Positions 8,599-17,012 of a stretch of 64,000 nt of DNA are shown here, piece by piece (the stretch's first letter is position 1; every line of letters begins with the position of its first letter). The translations under genes and the position numbers were made by a program. Source of the stretch: Myroides sp. NP-2 (lineage in GTDB: Bacteria > Bacteroidota > Bacteroidia > Flavobacteriales > Flavobacteriaceae); the NCBI RefSeq assembly GCF_014145665.1, contig NZ_JACHTD010000007.1, forward strand, positions 62,001-126,000, read 5' to 3'. The notes under the pieces were generated by a model, which did not search any database, was not told where the DNA came from, and saw only the letters and a list, made by a program, of their open reading frames with translations.

Positions 8599-9604
8599 GT
8601 GAGTGGTGAATGGTGAGTGGTGAATGGTGAGTGGTGAATAGTGAGTGGTGAATAGTGGTAAGATTTCGTTGCTCTTTGCTCTTTGCTCTTTGCTCTTTGC
8701 TCTTTGCTCTTTGCTCTTTGCTCTTTGCTCTTTGCTCTTTGCTCTTTGCTCTTTGCTCTTTGCTCTTTGCTCTTTGCTCTTTGCTCTTTGCTCTTTGCTC
8801 GTCGCTCTTTGCTCGTCGCTCTTTGCTCGTCGCTCTTTGCTCTTTGCTCGTCGCTCTTTGCTCGTCGCTCGTCGCTCTTTGCTCGTCGCTCTTTGCTCGT
8901 CGCTCTTTGCTCGTCGCTCTTTGCTCGTCGCTCTTTGCTCTTCGTTCGATGCTCTTCGTTCGATGCTCGTTGTAAAGCACAATTATCTTACAAACCGTGC
9001 AACTAACAAACCGTACAAACCGCGCGAATAACAAACCGCGCAAAGAACAAACCGCGCGAATAACAAATCGAAAATCGTAGCGTAGCGAAGATTCATCGAA
9101 CACCAAAACAAAATATAAACCAGGTGAGATAAACCGAACAGATTTCGTTGCTCGTCGCTCTTTGCTCTTCGTTCGTTGCTCGTTGTAAAGCACAATTATC
9201 TTACAAATGAAGAGACTAAACAAATCGTAACGAAGTGAAAATCGTAACGAAGTGAAGATTCATCGAACACCAAAACAAATATAAACTAGGTGAGATATAT
9301 TCATCGAACACCAAAACAAATATAAACTAGGTGAGATATATTCATCGAACACCAAAACAAATATAAACTAGGTGAGATATATTCATCGAACACCAAAACA
9401 AAATATAAACTAGGTGAGATAAACCGAACAGATTTCGTTGCTCGTTGCTCTTTGCTCTTCGTTCGATGCTCGTTGTAAAGCACAATTATCTTACAAACCG
9501 TGCAACTAACAAACCGTGCAAACCGCGCGAATAACAAACCGCGCGAAGTGAAGATTCATCGAACACCAAAACCAATATAAACTAGGTGAGATAAACCGCA
9601 CAAA
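8599..9604. repeat. Repeat island B: 43 tandem heptamers plus composite modules
   Basis: It starts with GTGAGTG/GTGAATG heptamers (8599 to about 8655), then a strict heptamer tract at 8671-8971. The tract has 18 uninterrupted GCTCTTT copies, then a mix of GCTCGTC and GCTCTTT, and ends GATGCTCGTT. The 22-nt module starting TGTAAAGCAC follows at 8971, 9184 and 9474, with AAACCGCGCGAATAAC units and ATTCATCGAACACC modules between. Structure and sequence match island A. Long frames on both strands (AKSKEQR or LLFALCS repeats) are products of the 7-nt period, not proteins. It separates grpE from the epimerase gene. Confidence 0.93.
9258..9421. repeat. 41-bp tandem repeat, four copies
   Basis: Copies start at 9258, 9299, 9340 and 9381, each beginning ATTCATCGAACACCAAAAC and ending TAGGTGAGATA. 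On the minus strand the first three contain TATATTTG, an exact match to the Bacteroidota -7 promoter box. The unit is also found singly in island A. Confidence 0.9.
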
Positions 9605-9609
9605 GAACA

Positions 9610-10512
9610 TCAATCATACAAATCTTCAAAAGCTTGAGTTAAGCTAACAAATTGAAAAGTAAAGTTTAATTGTACTACTTTCTGACAACTAACATATTGA
9701 CCTTCGGTTACAAGAAGTGCTTTTTCGCCTAAGACTAAGCGCAGGACAAAAGCGGGTACAGCAGGTAGGATCATTTTTCGGTTTAAAGCCTGACAGAGTG
9801 CTCGGGTAAAAGCCTTGTTTGTTTCGGGTTTTGGGGCTACTGCATTAAATTCACCCGACAATCCACGCTGCATAACGAAGAGAAACAAGCGAACTAAATC
9901 TGTGATATGAATCCACGAATAGTACTGTTTACCAGAACCTAAGGGCGAGGCGAGATAGTATTTTGCCATTCGTTCAATGTGAGGTAAAGCCCCTCCATCT
10001 CGGGAGAGTACTAAACCGATGCGCAAAAAAGCTACGGATATTCCCAAATCTTCAAAACGTCGATTTTCTCCTTCCCATTGTTGGACGACTTTCCCCAAAA
10101 AATTGGTCGCTGGCGTGTAATTATCTTCAGATTGTACTGTATCAAGAGTATCGTATATCCCTACAGCTGAAGCACAAATGATTTGTTTCACTTGGTGTGG
10201 CTGTTGTGCTAAAAGCTGATAAAGGGTTTGAGAAGCCTCTACTCGACTATTGATGATCAACTGTTTGCCTTGGGAAGACCAAGCCCCATCAATCGAGCTA
10301 CCAGCAAGGTGGAAAATAACCTCCACCCCCGACAAACACAAAGGGTCAATTATTCCTTGCTGCGGATTCCAAAAATAACCCTGACAGCCTGCCAATGCCC
10401 CTAATTTGTCTTTGGCTGTTGTTACAAATGCAACCTCAATACCACTTGCCTGCAGCTGTTGTACTAACTGCTTCCCAACTAATCCCGTTGCTCCTGTAAC
10501 TAAAACTCTCAT
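9610..10512 (-). CDS. TIGR01777 family NAD(P)-dependent epimerase-like protein
   Basis: 300 residues. The N-terminal Rossmann signature is GATGLVGKQL. The family-typical LAGSSIDGAWSSQGKQLI and a serine in SAVGIYDT (the position of the SDR active site region) follow. A C-terminal DUF1731-like segment (PAVPAFVLRLVLGEKALLVTEG) completes the YfcH-type layout. Cytoplasmic; substrate unknown in this family. The DUF4442 gene precedes it on the same strand by 27 nt, so they probably form a pair. Confidence 0.9.
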   Translation of the reverse strand: MRVLVTGATGLVGKQLVQQLQASGIEVAFVTTAKDKLGALAGCQGYFWNPQQGIIDPLCLSGVEVIFHLAGSSIDGAWSSQGKQLIINSRVEASQTLYQLLAQQPHQVKQIICASAVGIYDTLDTVQSEDNYTPATNFLGKVVQQWEGENRRFEDLGISVAFLRIGLVLSRDGGALPHIERMAKYYLASPLGSGKQYYSWIHITDLVRLFLFVMQRGLSGEFNAVAPKPETNKAFTRALCQALNRKMILPAVPAFVLRLVLGEKALLVTEGQYVSCQKVVQLNFTFQFVSLTQAFEDLYD

Positions 10513-10539
10513 ATACTACTCTTTTGTTGTGTTTTTAGC

Positions 10540-11001
10540 TTATTTTTTGGTTCTTACTTTTAAGGTCCACTCAAAATTAAACGTAGAAACCTCATCGCCC
10601 TTTTCATCAATTCCCACAGATTTCATCCAAATGGTCACGCCTTCTTGGGTGTCAATCGCCTGCTGAATAGCTTCATCTAATAACGCCCCATCCACACAGG
10701 TAAACGAAATCTTACCCGTTGCTTTTTTTACAAAAATAGAATTATTCTGCGCCACTAGCATCGAAATACGCTGACCACTTTCGCTAATTTTTTTCATAAC
10801 TAACGCTCCAGTAGACAATTCTGCCGCCATGGCCTGTACCGCAAAATACATCGAGCGAAAAGGATTTTGATTTGCCCATTTATGACGAACCGTCGTCGTT
10901 GCTTCTGTCTCTGAAATACGGCTTAATCGAACCCCTGTCCAATAAGCAGATGGCAACTTAAAGAATAAAAATTTATTGATGGACGAAACTGAAAATTTCA
11001 T
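10540..11001 (-). CDS. DUF4442 family hotdog-fold protein
   Basis: 153 residues. The sequence matches the layout of DUF4442 (hotdog, thioesterase-like): the N-terminal FLFFKLPSAYWTGVRL, the central helix segment NQNPFRSMYFAVQAMAAELSTG, and the C-terminal strand with FNFEWTLKVR. The central segment corresponds to the catalytic helix of PaaI-like thioesterases, but which residue would be catalytic is not clear. Acyl-CoA thioesterase activity is a family-based guess. It precedes the epimerase gene. Confidence 0.75.
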   Translation of the reverse strand: MKFSVSSINKFLFFKLPSAYWTGVRLSRISETEATTTVRHKWANQNPFRSMYFAVQAMAAELSTGALVMKKISESGQRISMLVAQNNSIFVKKATGKISFTCVDGALLDEAIQQAIDTQEGVTIWMKSVGIDEKGDEVSTFNFEWTLKVRTKK

Positions 11002-11303
11002 GTTGTAGCTATTTTATTTTCCCCTAAATATACAAAATTATACCGTTATTTACCTGCTCGCCAGTATTATTCCGCCCGAATTAGCTGTCTTTTTTTATTT
11101 CTCCCTCGCCTAGACGACTATCTTATTCTCTTTTGTACTCCCATTCCAAAAAGAAATAAACACCAACAAACAAAGGAGTTAACCCATATTTAAACTAAAA
11201 TCCCTTTTGTCTATAATGTTAAATTAAAGTTAATTTCGAGTACTTTGCTATACATAGTACATGCCTTTAGCTATATCTTTGCATAAGATAAATCATTGAA
11301 CCT
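11002..11303. other. Divergent intergenic region with promoter for padR
   Basis: About 300 bp, AT-rich, between divergent genes. The one signal I can support is the -7 box at 11274. No small gene or repeat was seen in the rest. Confidence 0.5.
11274..11281 (+). promoter_or_regulatory. Promoter -7 box for the padR-pspC unit
   Basis: TATCTTTG fits TAnnTTTG and lies 22 nt before the padR start. The nearest upstream TTTG is 26 nt away, longer than the usual spacing, so the -33 element is uncertain. Confidence 0.6.
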
Positions 11304-11645
11304 ATGAATAGTGAAAATACAAAAGCTCAAATGCGCAAGGGTATCTTGGAGTTCTGTATTCTATCCATTCTAAAAGAACGCGATTATTATACTTCTGAAA
11401 TATTAGAAGAACTTAAAAAAGTAAAGCTTTTAGTGGTAGAAGGAACAGTATACCCTTTACTAACAAGACTCAAAAACGGAGATTTGTTAACCTATCGTTG
11501 GGAGGAGTCCAATGCAGGACCTCCGAGAAAATACTACAAACTAACGCCAAAAGGAGAGGAATTCTTAACTGAATTGGCAGAAACATGGGAAGAGTTAGCC
11601 CATGCAGTACAAGAGATAACCACAAAAAATCAAGACCATGAATAG
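11304..11645 (+). CDS. PadR family transcriptional regulator
   Basis: 113 residues. Winged-helix PadR domain: RKGILEFCILSILKERDYYTSEIL, then VEGTVYPLLTRLKNGDLL and the wing SNAGPPRKYYKLTPKGEEFL. It is short, with only a brief C-terminal helix, as in the small PadR-s2 group. It overlaps the PspC gene by 8 nt. This pairing is frequent in Bacteroidota and suggests the regulator controls its own operon with the membrane protein in response to envelope stress (inference). Confidence 0.93.
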   Translation: MNSENTKAQMRKGILEFCILSILKERDYYTSEILEELKKVKLLVVEGTVYPLLTRLKNGDLLTYRWEESNAGPPRKYYKLTPKGEEFLTELAETWEELAHAVQEITTKNQDHE

Positions 11646-13083
11646 AACGTTAACTATAAATATCGGTGGTTTAGTTTTTCACATTGAAGAGCAGGCTTTC
11701 CAACAACTGGATCAATACATCAAAGCGATTCGCCGCTCGATTGCTATCGAAGAGCAAGAAGAAGTGGTACAAGATATCGAATTGCGCATTGCTGAAATAT
11801 TCAATTCTAAAATAACGACCACCAAACAGGTTATTACCTCAGAAGATGTAGAAGAGGTGATTCGCATCATGGGTCGTCCAGAAGACTATTCGTTAGACGA
11901 TGATGGCAGTGCACAGCACTATACAGAACAGACATATTACAGAGAGAAAAAATTATTCCGCGATACGGACAGTCGAATTTTAGGAGGAGTCCTTTCTGGA
12001 TTGGCACATTACTTTAAGATTGACACGGTTTGGGTGCGTTTAATTTTCCTCTTTTTGGTTTTCTTCTATGGTACGGGCATTTTGCTGTACTTTGTGTTGT
12101 GGATTATCATTCCCAGTGCTAAAACAACCAGTGAAAAATTAGACATGATGGGAGAGCCCGTCAATATAGAAACCATTGAACGAAAAATTAAAGAAGGGGT
12201 TGATTATACTACGAATAAAATCAATTCTATGGACTATGACAAGTTCAAGACACAAACACAACGCGCAACCAATCAAGGGGCTAAAGTGATGCGTTATATT
12301 TTTGGAATTGGCTTTATTGTCGTTGCTGTTGTGGGGATGTTGATTAGTTTTTTTATCAACCTTATGATCATTGTCAACACTAGTTTTATCGTCAATCAAT
12401 TGGATCTCCCTGATCTTCTCATTGATCCCAACATACCCCGATGGATTTTGCATACGTGTCTAAGTCTGATTATGTTCTTGCCATTTATTATTATGCTGTT
12501 GTTAGGGCTTAAATTGCTCTATACGAACATGAAGTACATTTGGATTACGGCAATTGCCATTTTTGTTTTGTGGATTGGTAGCTTAATCGGATTATCCGTT
12601 ACAATTATTAATGGGGATGCAGATCACTTTATTCGCAACAAAACGGGATATGGCTATACGGTTACTTATTCTACGAAGAAACAAGACGATACAGCTGAAG
12701 ATCTAACGTATTTTAGCACGAATAAAGATTTGGTTTTACAACTAAAAAATCCTAGTACTGCGACAGATTCAATCAACAATAAGATTGAAATAGTTCCGTC
12801 CTATCAGGACAATGCCTATGCGCGATTTGGAACTGAAGTAAAGAGCGAGACAAACCTGATTGAGACTGTAGAAGAAGACGCACAATTTGTCATAACTCTG
12901 ACAGAGGAGCTGTTTAATTCTGATCAACCGATGACGGTCTACTTGCCGATAGGAAAAAAAATATTTATAAAAGAAGAAGTACAGCCTTATTTATTTCAAT
13001 CCTCCCAAAAGGATATGAAAGCTGGGGATCACTGGTATTTGATGCAAGACAATTTTAGTTTGACTTGCACCGACTGTAACTAA
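11638..13083 (+). CDS. PspC domain-containing membrane protein
   Basis: 481 residues. Residues 1-75 form an amphipathic head ending in a helix region (EEQEEVVQDIELRIAEIF). The PspC domain lies around 115-165 (DSRILGGVLSGLAHYFKID, then a hydrophobic helix ending WIIIPSA). Three to four more helices lie between about 220 and 330, and the C-terminal 150 residues are a soluble beta-rich region ending CTDCN. PspC proteins sit in the inner membrane and sense envelope damage. Translation is coupled to padR by an 8-nt overlap, and a strong terminator follows. Confidence 0.9.
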   Translation: MNRTLTINIGGLVFHIEEQAFQQLDQYIKAIRRSIAIEEQEEVVQDIELRIAEIFNSKITTTKQVITSEDVEEVIRIMGRPEDYSLDDDGSAQHYTEQTYYREKKLFRDTDSRILGGVLSGLAHYFKIDTVWVRLIFLFLVFFYGTGILLYFVLWIIIPSAKTTSEKLDMMGEPVNIETIERKIKEGVDYTTNKINSMDYDKFKTQTQRATNQGAKVMRYIFGIGFIVVAVVGMLISFFINLMIIVNTSFIVNQLDLPDLLIDPNIPRWILHTCLSLIMFLPFIIMLLLGLKLLYTNMKYIWITAIAIFVLWIGSLIGLSVTIINGDADHFIRNKTGYGYTVTYSTKKQDDTAEDLTYFSTNKDLVLQLKNPSTATDSINNKIEIVPSYQDNAYARFGTEVKSETNLIETVEEDAQFVITLTEELFNSDQPMTVYLPIGKKIFIKEEVQPYLFQSSQKDMKAGDHWYLMQDNFSLTCTDCN

Positions 13084-13112
13084 AAAAGGGAGCTTGAAAG
13101 CTCCCTTTTTTT
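13082..13112 (+). terminator. Terminator of the padR-pspC operon
   Basis: The stem GGGAGCT / AGCTCCC has a TGAA tetraloop, an A run before it and a T run after it, so it could act in both directions. It starts right at the stop codon. Confidence 0.9.
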
Positions 13113-13114
13113 AT

Positions 13115-13149
13115 ACTGTAAACCGTCGACTGTTAACTGTCAACCGTTA
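13115..13149. repeat. Five tandem heptamers ACYGTNR
   Basis: ACTGTAA, ACCGTCG, ACTGTTA, ACTGTCA and ACCGTTA follow in exact 7-nt register between the terminator and the stop of the OmpA-like gene. The period is the same as in islands A, B and C, but the unit is different. Confidence 0.75.
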
Positions 13150-13157
13150 CCCCTATA

Positions 13158-13859
13158 CTACATCGTAGCTGCTTCGTTTTGAGCGTCGATAATCATTTGC
13201 TCATTTGCTTTAATAGCAAACTCAACGCGACGGTTTTTTGCTCTTCCTGCTTCTGTATCATTACTTGCCACAGGATCAGCAATTCCCATACCTTCTGTTG
13301 CTAGACGCTTGTTTGAAACACCGTTTTGCATTAAATAGGTTTTCACTGCGTTTGCACGTTGTCTTGACAGCTTTAAATTATATTCTTCTCTACCCGTATT
13401 GTCTGTATAACCGAAAATACTAATATTGGTATTTGGGTTTTCTTTGAATACAATGATTAATTTATCTAAGTTTTGTTTTGCTTTATCTGTTAGAGTTGCT
13501 TGATTCAGGTTAAAGTTGACAGAACTCTCTCCTAAAGTCAATTTAATTCCCTCCCCTACGCGTTCCACTTGAGCTCCTGGAACCGTTTGTTCAATTTGGC
13601 GCGCTTGCTTGTCCATATTGTTTCCAATAACACCACCAGCAGCACCACCAATCACACCGCCTAATACTGCGCCTAATGCACTATTTCCTCCTTTTCCGAT
13701 GTTATTTCCAAGGATTCCACCAATGATCGCACCTCCGGCAGCTCCTATGGTAGCTCCCTTCTGTGTATTATTCGCATTTTTGACAGAGTCACAGCTTGTC
13801 AGCGATAAAGAACTTACTAGCAAAACTCCTGCTAATAAAGTTGTAGTTGATTTTTTCAT
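13158..13859 (-). CDS. OmpA family lipoprotein with glycine-zipper segment
   Basis: 233 residues. A lipoprotein signal ends at the lipobox SLTSC (Cys about 23). A glycine-zipper region (about 36-85, GxxxG repeats such as GAAGGAIIGGILGNNIGKGG) is followed by an OmpA-like peptidoglycan-binding domain (about 110-220) with the conserved NISIFGYTDNTGREEYNLKL and LSRQRANAV. It should tether the outer membrane to the cell wall. A small lipoprotein gene lies 22 nt upstream on the same strand. Confidence 0.93.
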   Translation of the reverse strand: MKKSTTTLLAGVLLVSSLSLTSCDSVKNANNTQKGATIGAAGGAIIGGILGNNIGKGGNSALGAVLGGVIGGAAGGVIGNNMDKQARQIEQTVPGAQVERVGEGIKLTLGESSVNFNLNQATLTDKAKQNLDKLIIVFKENPNTNISIFGYTDNTGREEYNLKLSRQRANAVKTYLMQNGVSNKRLATEGMGIADPVASNDTEAGRAKNRRVEFAIKANEQMIIDAQNEAATM

Positions 13860-13881
13860 AATATTACCTTCTTGTTGTTTC

Positions 13882-14340
13882 TTAATTCTTTACAAAGTGA
13901 TATGTCACATCATATCCTTGTCCATCCACATAAAAAATATCGATCAAATCAAAACTGTTAGCGGTTTGATTTTTCACTTTCATTTTATAACCTGTAGTTA
14001 CATTTTTTGCTTTTAATCCTGCATCGACGAATTTGAACTCAAATTCTCCGTTTGGATTGACGAACCACTTAAAACTACTTTCAAACATTGGGCACGAATT
14101 TCCGCCTTGTAGGTTCACAACACCCGTGTTGTTGTTCGAAACAAATTTCCACTGACTCCCGTTGAAGCAATGTGCATCGGCAATGTTAAAAGAAGTTACT
14201 TTTACAAACTCTCCGCCAATATGAGAAACAGAAGTCAATGTCCAATCTCCTTTGATTCCGTATTGCGACTGTCTATCCATCGTCGGTTTACAAGAGGCTA
14301 ACGCTAAGCCAATAAAACTTAATAAGACTAACTTTTTCAT
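13882..14340 (-). CDS. Lipocalin-like lipoprotein
   Basis: 152 residues with lipoprotein signal peptide and lipobox LALASC (Cys 17). The opening GDWTLTSVSH is the GxW motif typical of lipocalin-like beta-barrels, and alternating strands run to the end (YDVTYHFVKN). Similar short lipocalin-family lipoproteins are common next to OmpA-like genes in Flavobacteriaceae. Ligand unknown. It probably shares a transcript with the OmpA-like gene. Confidence 0.75.
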   Translation of the reverse strand: MKKLVLLSFIGLALASCKPTMDRQSQYGIKGDWTLTSVSHIGGEFVKVTSFNIADAHCFNGSQWKFVSNNNTGVVNLQGGNSCPMFESSFKWFVNPNGEFEFKFVDAGLKAKNVTTGYKMKVKNQTANSFDLIDIFYVDGQGYDVTYHFVKN

Positions 14341-14416
14341 AATATTTCTTCTATTTTTTACAATAATACAAACTTTCTAGCTATTACAATATTTTAGTGT
14401 ACAAAAAAGCGACAAA

Positions 14417-14453
14417 TGACAAATTGACATCTATAATTAGGTTGGTATCTTTT
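14417..14453 (+). promoter_or_regulatory. htpG promoter region with TGACA-N3-TGACA element
   Basis: TGACAAATTGACA (14417-14429) overlaps a -33 TTG (14424-14426). Nineteen nt later comes TATCTTTT (14446-14453), which matches TAnnTTTG at seven of eight positions. Spacing is within the known 17-23 nt range. The start codon is 54 nt downstream. The direct repeat is shared with the grpE upstream region. Confidence 0.55.
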
Positions 14454-14506
14454 TTGCCTACTCAATTCTATATAAAAATATTAAAAATAATAATACCAAA
14501 ATAATT

Positions 14507-16360
14507 ATGACATCTGGAAAAATTAATGTGACTGTAGAGAATATCTTTCCTCTGATTAAAAAATTCTTGTATAGTGATCACGAGATATTCTTAAGAGAGT
14601 TAGTTTCAAATGCAACTGATGCTACATTAAAGTTAAAGCACCTCACTAGTATTGGGGAAGCGAATGTGGAATATGGCAATCCTATTATTGAGGTTAAAAT
14701 TGACAAAGACAACAAAAAGCTCCACATCATCGACCAAGGGCTAGGGATGACCAAAGAGGAAGTGGAAAAATACATCAACCAAGTTGCTTTTTCTGGTGCG
14801 GAGGAATTCTTAGAAAAATACAAAGACAGCGCCAAAGACACAGGAATCATCGGGCATTTTGGATTGGGGTTCTATTCGGCTTTTATGGTAGCGGATAAGG
14901 TAGAAATCATTACAAAATCGTTCAAAGATGCTCCTGCGGCACATTGGACATGTGATGGTAGCCCTGAATTCACCTTAGAAGAATCGGATAAACAAGAAAG
15001 AGGAACAGAAATTATTCTTCATATAGCTGAAGATTCTCTTGAGTTCTTAGAGGATTACAAAATCCGTGAACTCTTAACGAAATACAATAAATTCATGCCA
15101 GTGCCTATTAAATTTGGTACACATGAAGAGGGAGAAGGCGATGATAAAGTAGAAGTTGATACCATCATCAATAACCCAAATCCTGCTTGGACGAAACAGC
15201 CGGCTGATTTAACGGATGAAGATTACAAAAACTTCTATCGCGAGTTATATCCGATGCAATTTGAAGAGCCTCTATTCAACATTCACTTGAATGTGGACTA
15301 TCCATTCAACTTAACTGGTATTTTGTATTTCCCTAAGTTAAGTGCGGATATGCAAATGCAAAAGGACAGAATCCAACTGTATCAAAATCAAGTATTCGTA
15401 ACGGATAATGTAGAGGGAATCGTTCCTGACTTCTTAACGATGTTGAAAGGGGTGATTGATTCGCCAGATATTCCGTTAAACGTATCGCGTTCTTACTTAC
15501 AAGCAGATGGAAATGTAAAGAAAATCTCCAACTATATTACGCGTAAAGTTGCGGATAAATTAAAATCGTTGTTCAACGAGAACAGAACTGATTTTGAAAG
15601 CAAGTGGAACGACATTAAAGTTGTTTTAGAGTACGGTATGTTGTCTGAGGAGAAATTTGCTGAAAAAGCAGGTGCTTTTATGCTTTACCCTACAACGGAT
15701 GGTACATTCTATACCCTAGAGGAATTAAAAGAAGCAACGAAAGACTTACAAACAGACAAAGACGGTAACCTTGTTGTTTTATATACCTCAAACAAAGATG
15801 CGCAACACAGCTATATCAGTGCTGCCAAAGAAAAGGGATACCAAGTAATCGTTATGGACTCTCCTATTGTTTCACACTTGATTCAAAAATTAGAGAGCGA
15901 AAATGAAAAAATGACTTTTGCCCGTGTGGATGCGGATCACATCAATAACTTGATTAAGAAAGAAGAAAACGCCATTTCTAAACTATCAGAAGAAGAGCAA
16001 ACAACTTTACAATCGTTTATTGAACAAGTGGTACCAAAAGAAAAATACACGGTAAAACTAGAATCAATGGATAGCCAAGATGCGCCATTAATCTTAACTC
16101 AACCAGAATTCATGCGTCGTATGAAAGAAATGAGCCAATCAGGTGGTGGGGGAATGTTCGGTATGGGTAATTTCCCAGAGATGTACAACTTAGTGGTGAA
16201 TACCAATTCGGAATTTGCTTCTAAAATCTTGAACAATACAGACGAAACAGCACGTACAACGGCTTTCAACCAAGCCTTAGATTTAGCCAAATTATCGCAA
16301 GGATTGTTGAAAGGAGAAGAGCTTACGGCTTTCGTAAAGCGAAATTTCGAAAAATTGTAA
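14507..16360 (+). CDS. htpG: Chaperone HtpG (Hsp90)
   Basis: 617 residues, close to the usual length. The N-terminal ATPase site is clear: EIFLRELVSNATDA, then IDQGLGMTKEE, and GHFGLGFYSAFMV. The middle domain contains SRSYLQADGNVKKIS with the catalytic arginine region, and the C-terminal dimerisation domain carries a Gly/Met-rich loop (SGGGGMFGMGN). ATP-dependent cytoplasmic chaperone. It has its own promoter and terminator. Its last codons (LTAFVKRNFEKL) reappear, recoded, at 17013-17069. Confidence 0.97.
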   Translation: MTSGKINVTVENIFPLIKKFLYSDHEIFLRELVSNATDATLKLKHLTSIGEANVEYGNPIIEVKIDKDNKKLHIIDQGLGMTKEEVEKYINQVAFSGAEEFLEKYKDSAKDTGIIGHFGLGFYSAFMVADKVEIITKSFKDAPAAHWTCDGSPEFTLEESDKQERGTEIILHIAEDSLEFLEDYKIRELLTKYNKFMPVPIKFGTHEEGEGDDKVEVDTIINNPNPAWTKQPADLTDEDYKNFYRELYPMQFEEPLFNIHLNVDYPFNLTGILYFPKLSADMQMQKDRIQLYQNQVFVTDNVEGIVPDFLTMLKGVIDSPDIPLNVSRSYLQADGNVKKISNYITRKVADKLKSLFNENRTDFESKWNDIKVVLEYGMLSEEKFAEKAGAFMLYPTTDGTFYTLEELKEATKDLQTDKDGNLVVLYTSNKDAQHSYISAAKEKGYQVIVMDSPIVSHLIQKLESENEKMTFARVDADHINNLIKKEENAISKLSEEEQTTLQSFIEQVVPKEKYTVKLESMDSQDAPLILTQPEFMRRMKEMSQSGGGGMFGMGNFPEMYNLVVNTNSEFASKILNNTDETARTTAFNQALDLAKLSQGLLKGEELTAFVKRNFEKL

Positions 16361-16394
16361 GACAAGACAATTTGTCAAGCACATAATAAATCAT

Positions 16395-16430
16395 CAAAAA
16401 AGGCTGTCTCCATGAGGCAGCCTTTTTTAT
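16395..16430 (+). terminator. htpG terminator
   Basis: The stem AAGGCTGTCT / AGGCAGCCTT (one G-U pair) has a CCATG loop and is flanked by A and T runs. Confidence 0.9.
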
Positions 16431-16785
16431 TTTATCTCTGCTGTTTACGCTGTTTGCGCTTTGTTCTTCGCTCGCTTTATTAATTGCTCTAATGATTTTA
16501 TTTATATCATCACCTCATCCTCTATCATCCCCCCCTTTTTGTCCCCTACCACCTACCTCATCTATTGCTAACTAAGAACTGTCAATCCTTCGTCTTTACT
16601 AGGGGTCTTCTTTTAGCTGTTTGCATACTCCTTGCCTTATGCGTCCATAGTGTGTCTATTAAAACACGACTTTTTAATAGACACACTATGGAGGCACTAT
16701 GGACTCATTATGGACTCATGTCCTATAAAACCCTTATCAACCCGATCGCGTGGCAATCCATGCGTTAGATCTTAAGGCGTTAAAT
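16431..16785. other. Intergenic stretch with a 49-bp perfect palindrome
   Basis: No credible gene. A 67-residue frame at 16565-16768 runs through the palindrome and shows no protein-like pattern after residue 30. The region holds a C-rich run, the palindrome at 16644-16692, and a direct repeat TATGGACTCAT just after it. Confidence 0.55.
16644..16692. repeat. Perfect inverted repeat, 21-bp arms, 7-nt loop
   Basis: The left arm starts TCCATAGTGTGTCTATT and the right arm ends AATAGACACACTATGGA. All 21 positions pair, with loop CACGACT. No T run follows on either strand, so it is not a normal terminator. It could be a mobile-element end, a protein-binding palindrome or a recombination hotspot at the island edge. 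Confidence 0.8.
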
Positions 16786-17000
16786 TTTTAATCGTAAGGT
16801 AAAAATGTTTGTTTACATCTATAGCACAATGTCAACAAAATATAAAGGCACGGATTGCTCCATAAGAGCTCATATAAATTAATCGTACTCTCATCCAACA
16901 CTGTTGCTCCTGCATCGGGTATGCGCAACGTACCGCCTTGGATGCCACCATCAACGGCACCTAAAGGTACAATTTTGACTCCATTCGTTTTAAAACCAAA
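16786..17000 (-). pseudogene. Relic toxin cassette: shared leader plus short unknown tail
   Basis: On the minus strand a frame without a start codon encodes KTNGVKIVPLGAVDGG, then IQGGTLRIPDAGATVLDEST, a diverged copy of the leader found in the three toxin genes upstream. After the leader it reads about 30 unfamiliar residues with three cysteines and stops near 16788. A stop codon precedes the leader (about 17003). It is too short to hold a known toxin domain, so I treat it as a decayed module, the last of the array. Confidence 0.65.
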
Positions 17001-17012
17001 TCAAGAAGATAA

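Noticed and set aside
8551..9223. Long open frames on both strands with AKSKEQR or LLFALCS repeats
   Set aside because: A 7-nt repeat is open in all frames that avoid stops, and several overlapping frames exist on both strands at once. There is no start context, no conserved end and no plausible fold.
8671..9604. CRISPR array
   Set aside because: The repeats are contiguous or nested modules without unique spacers of constant length, and no cas gene is near.
16565..16768. 67-residue frame with a hydrophobic start
   Set aside because: It runs through the 49-bp palindrome and the TATGGACTCAT repeat; the apparent signal peptide is likely chance.
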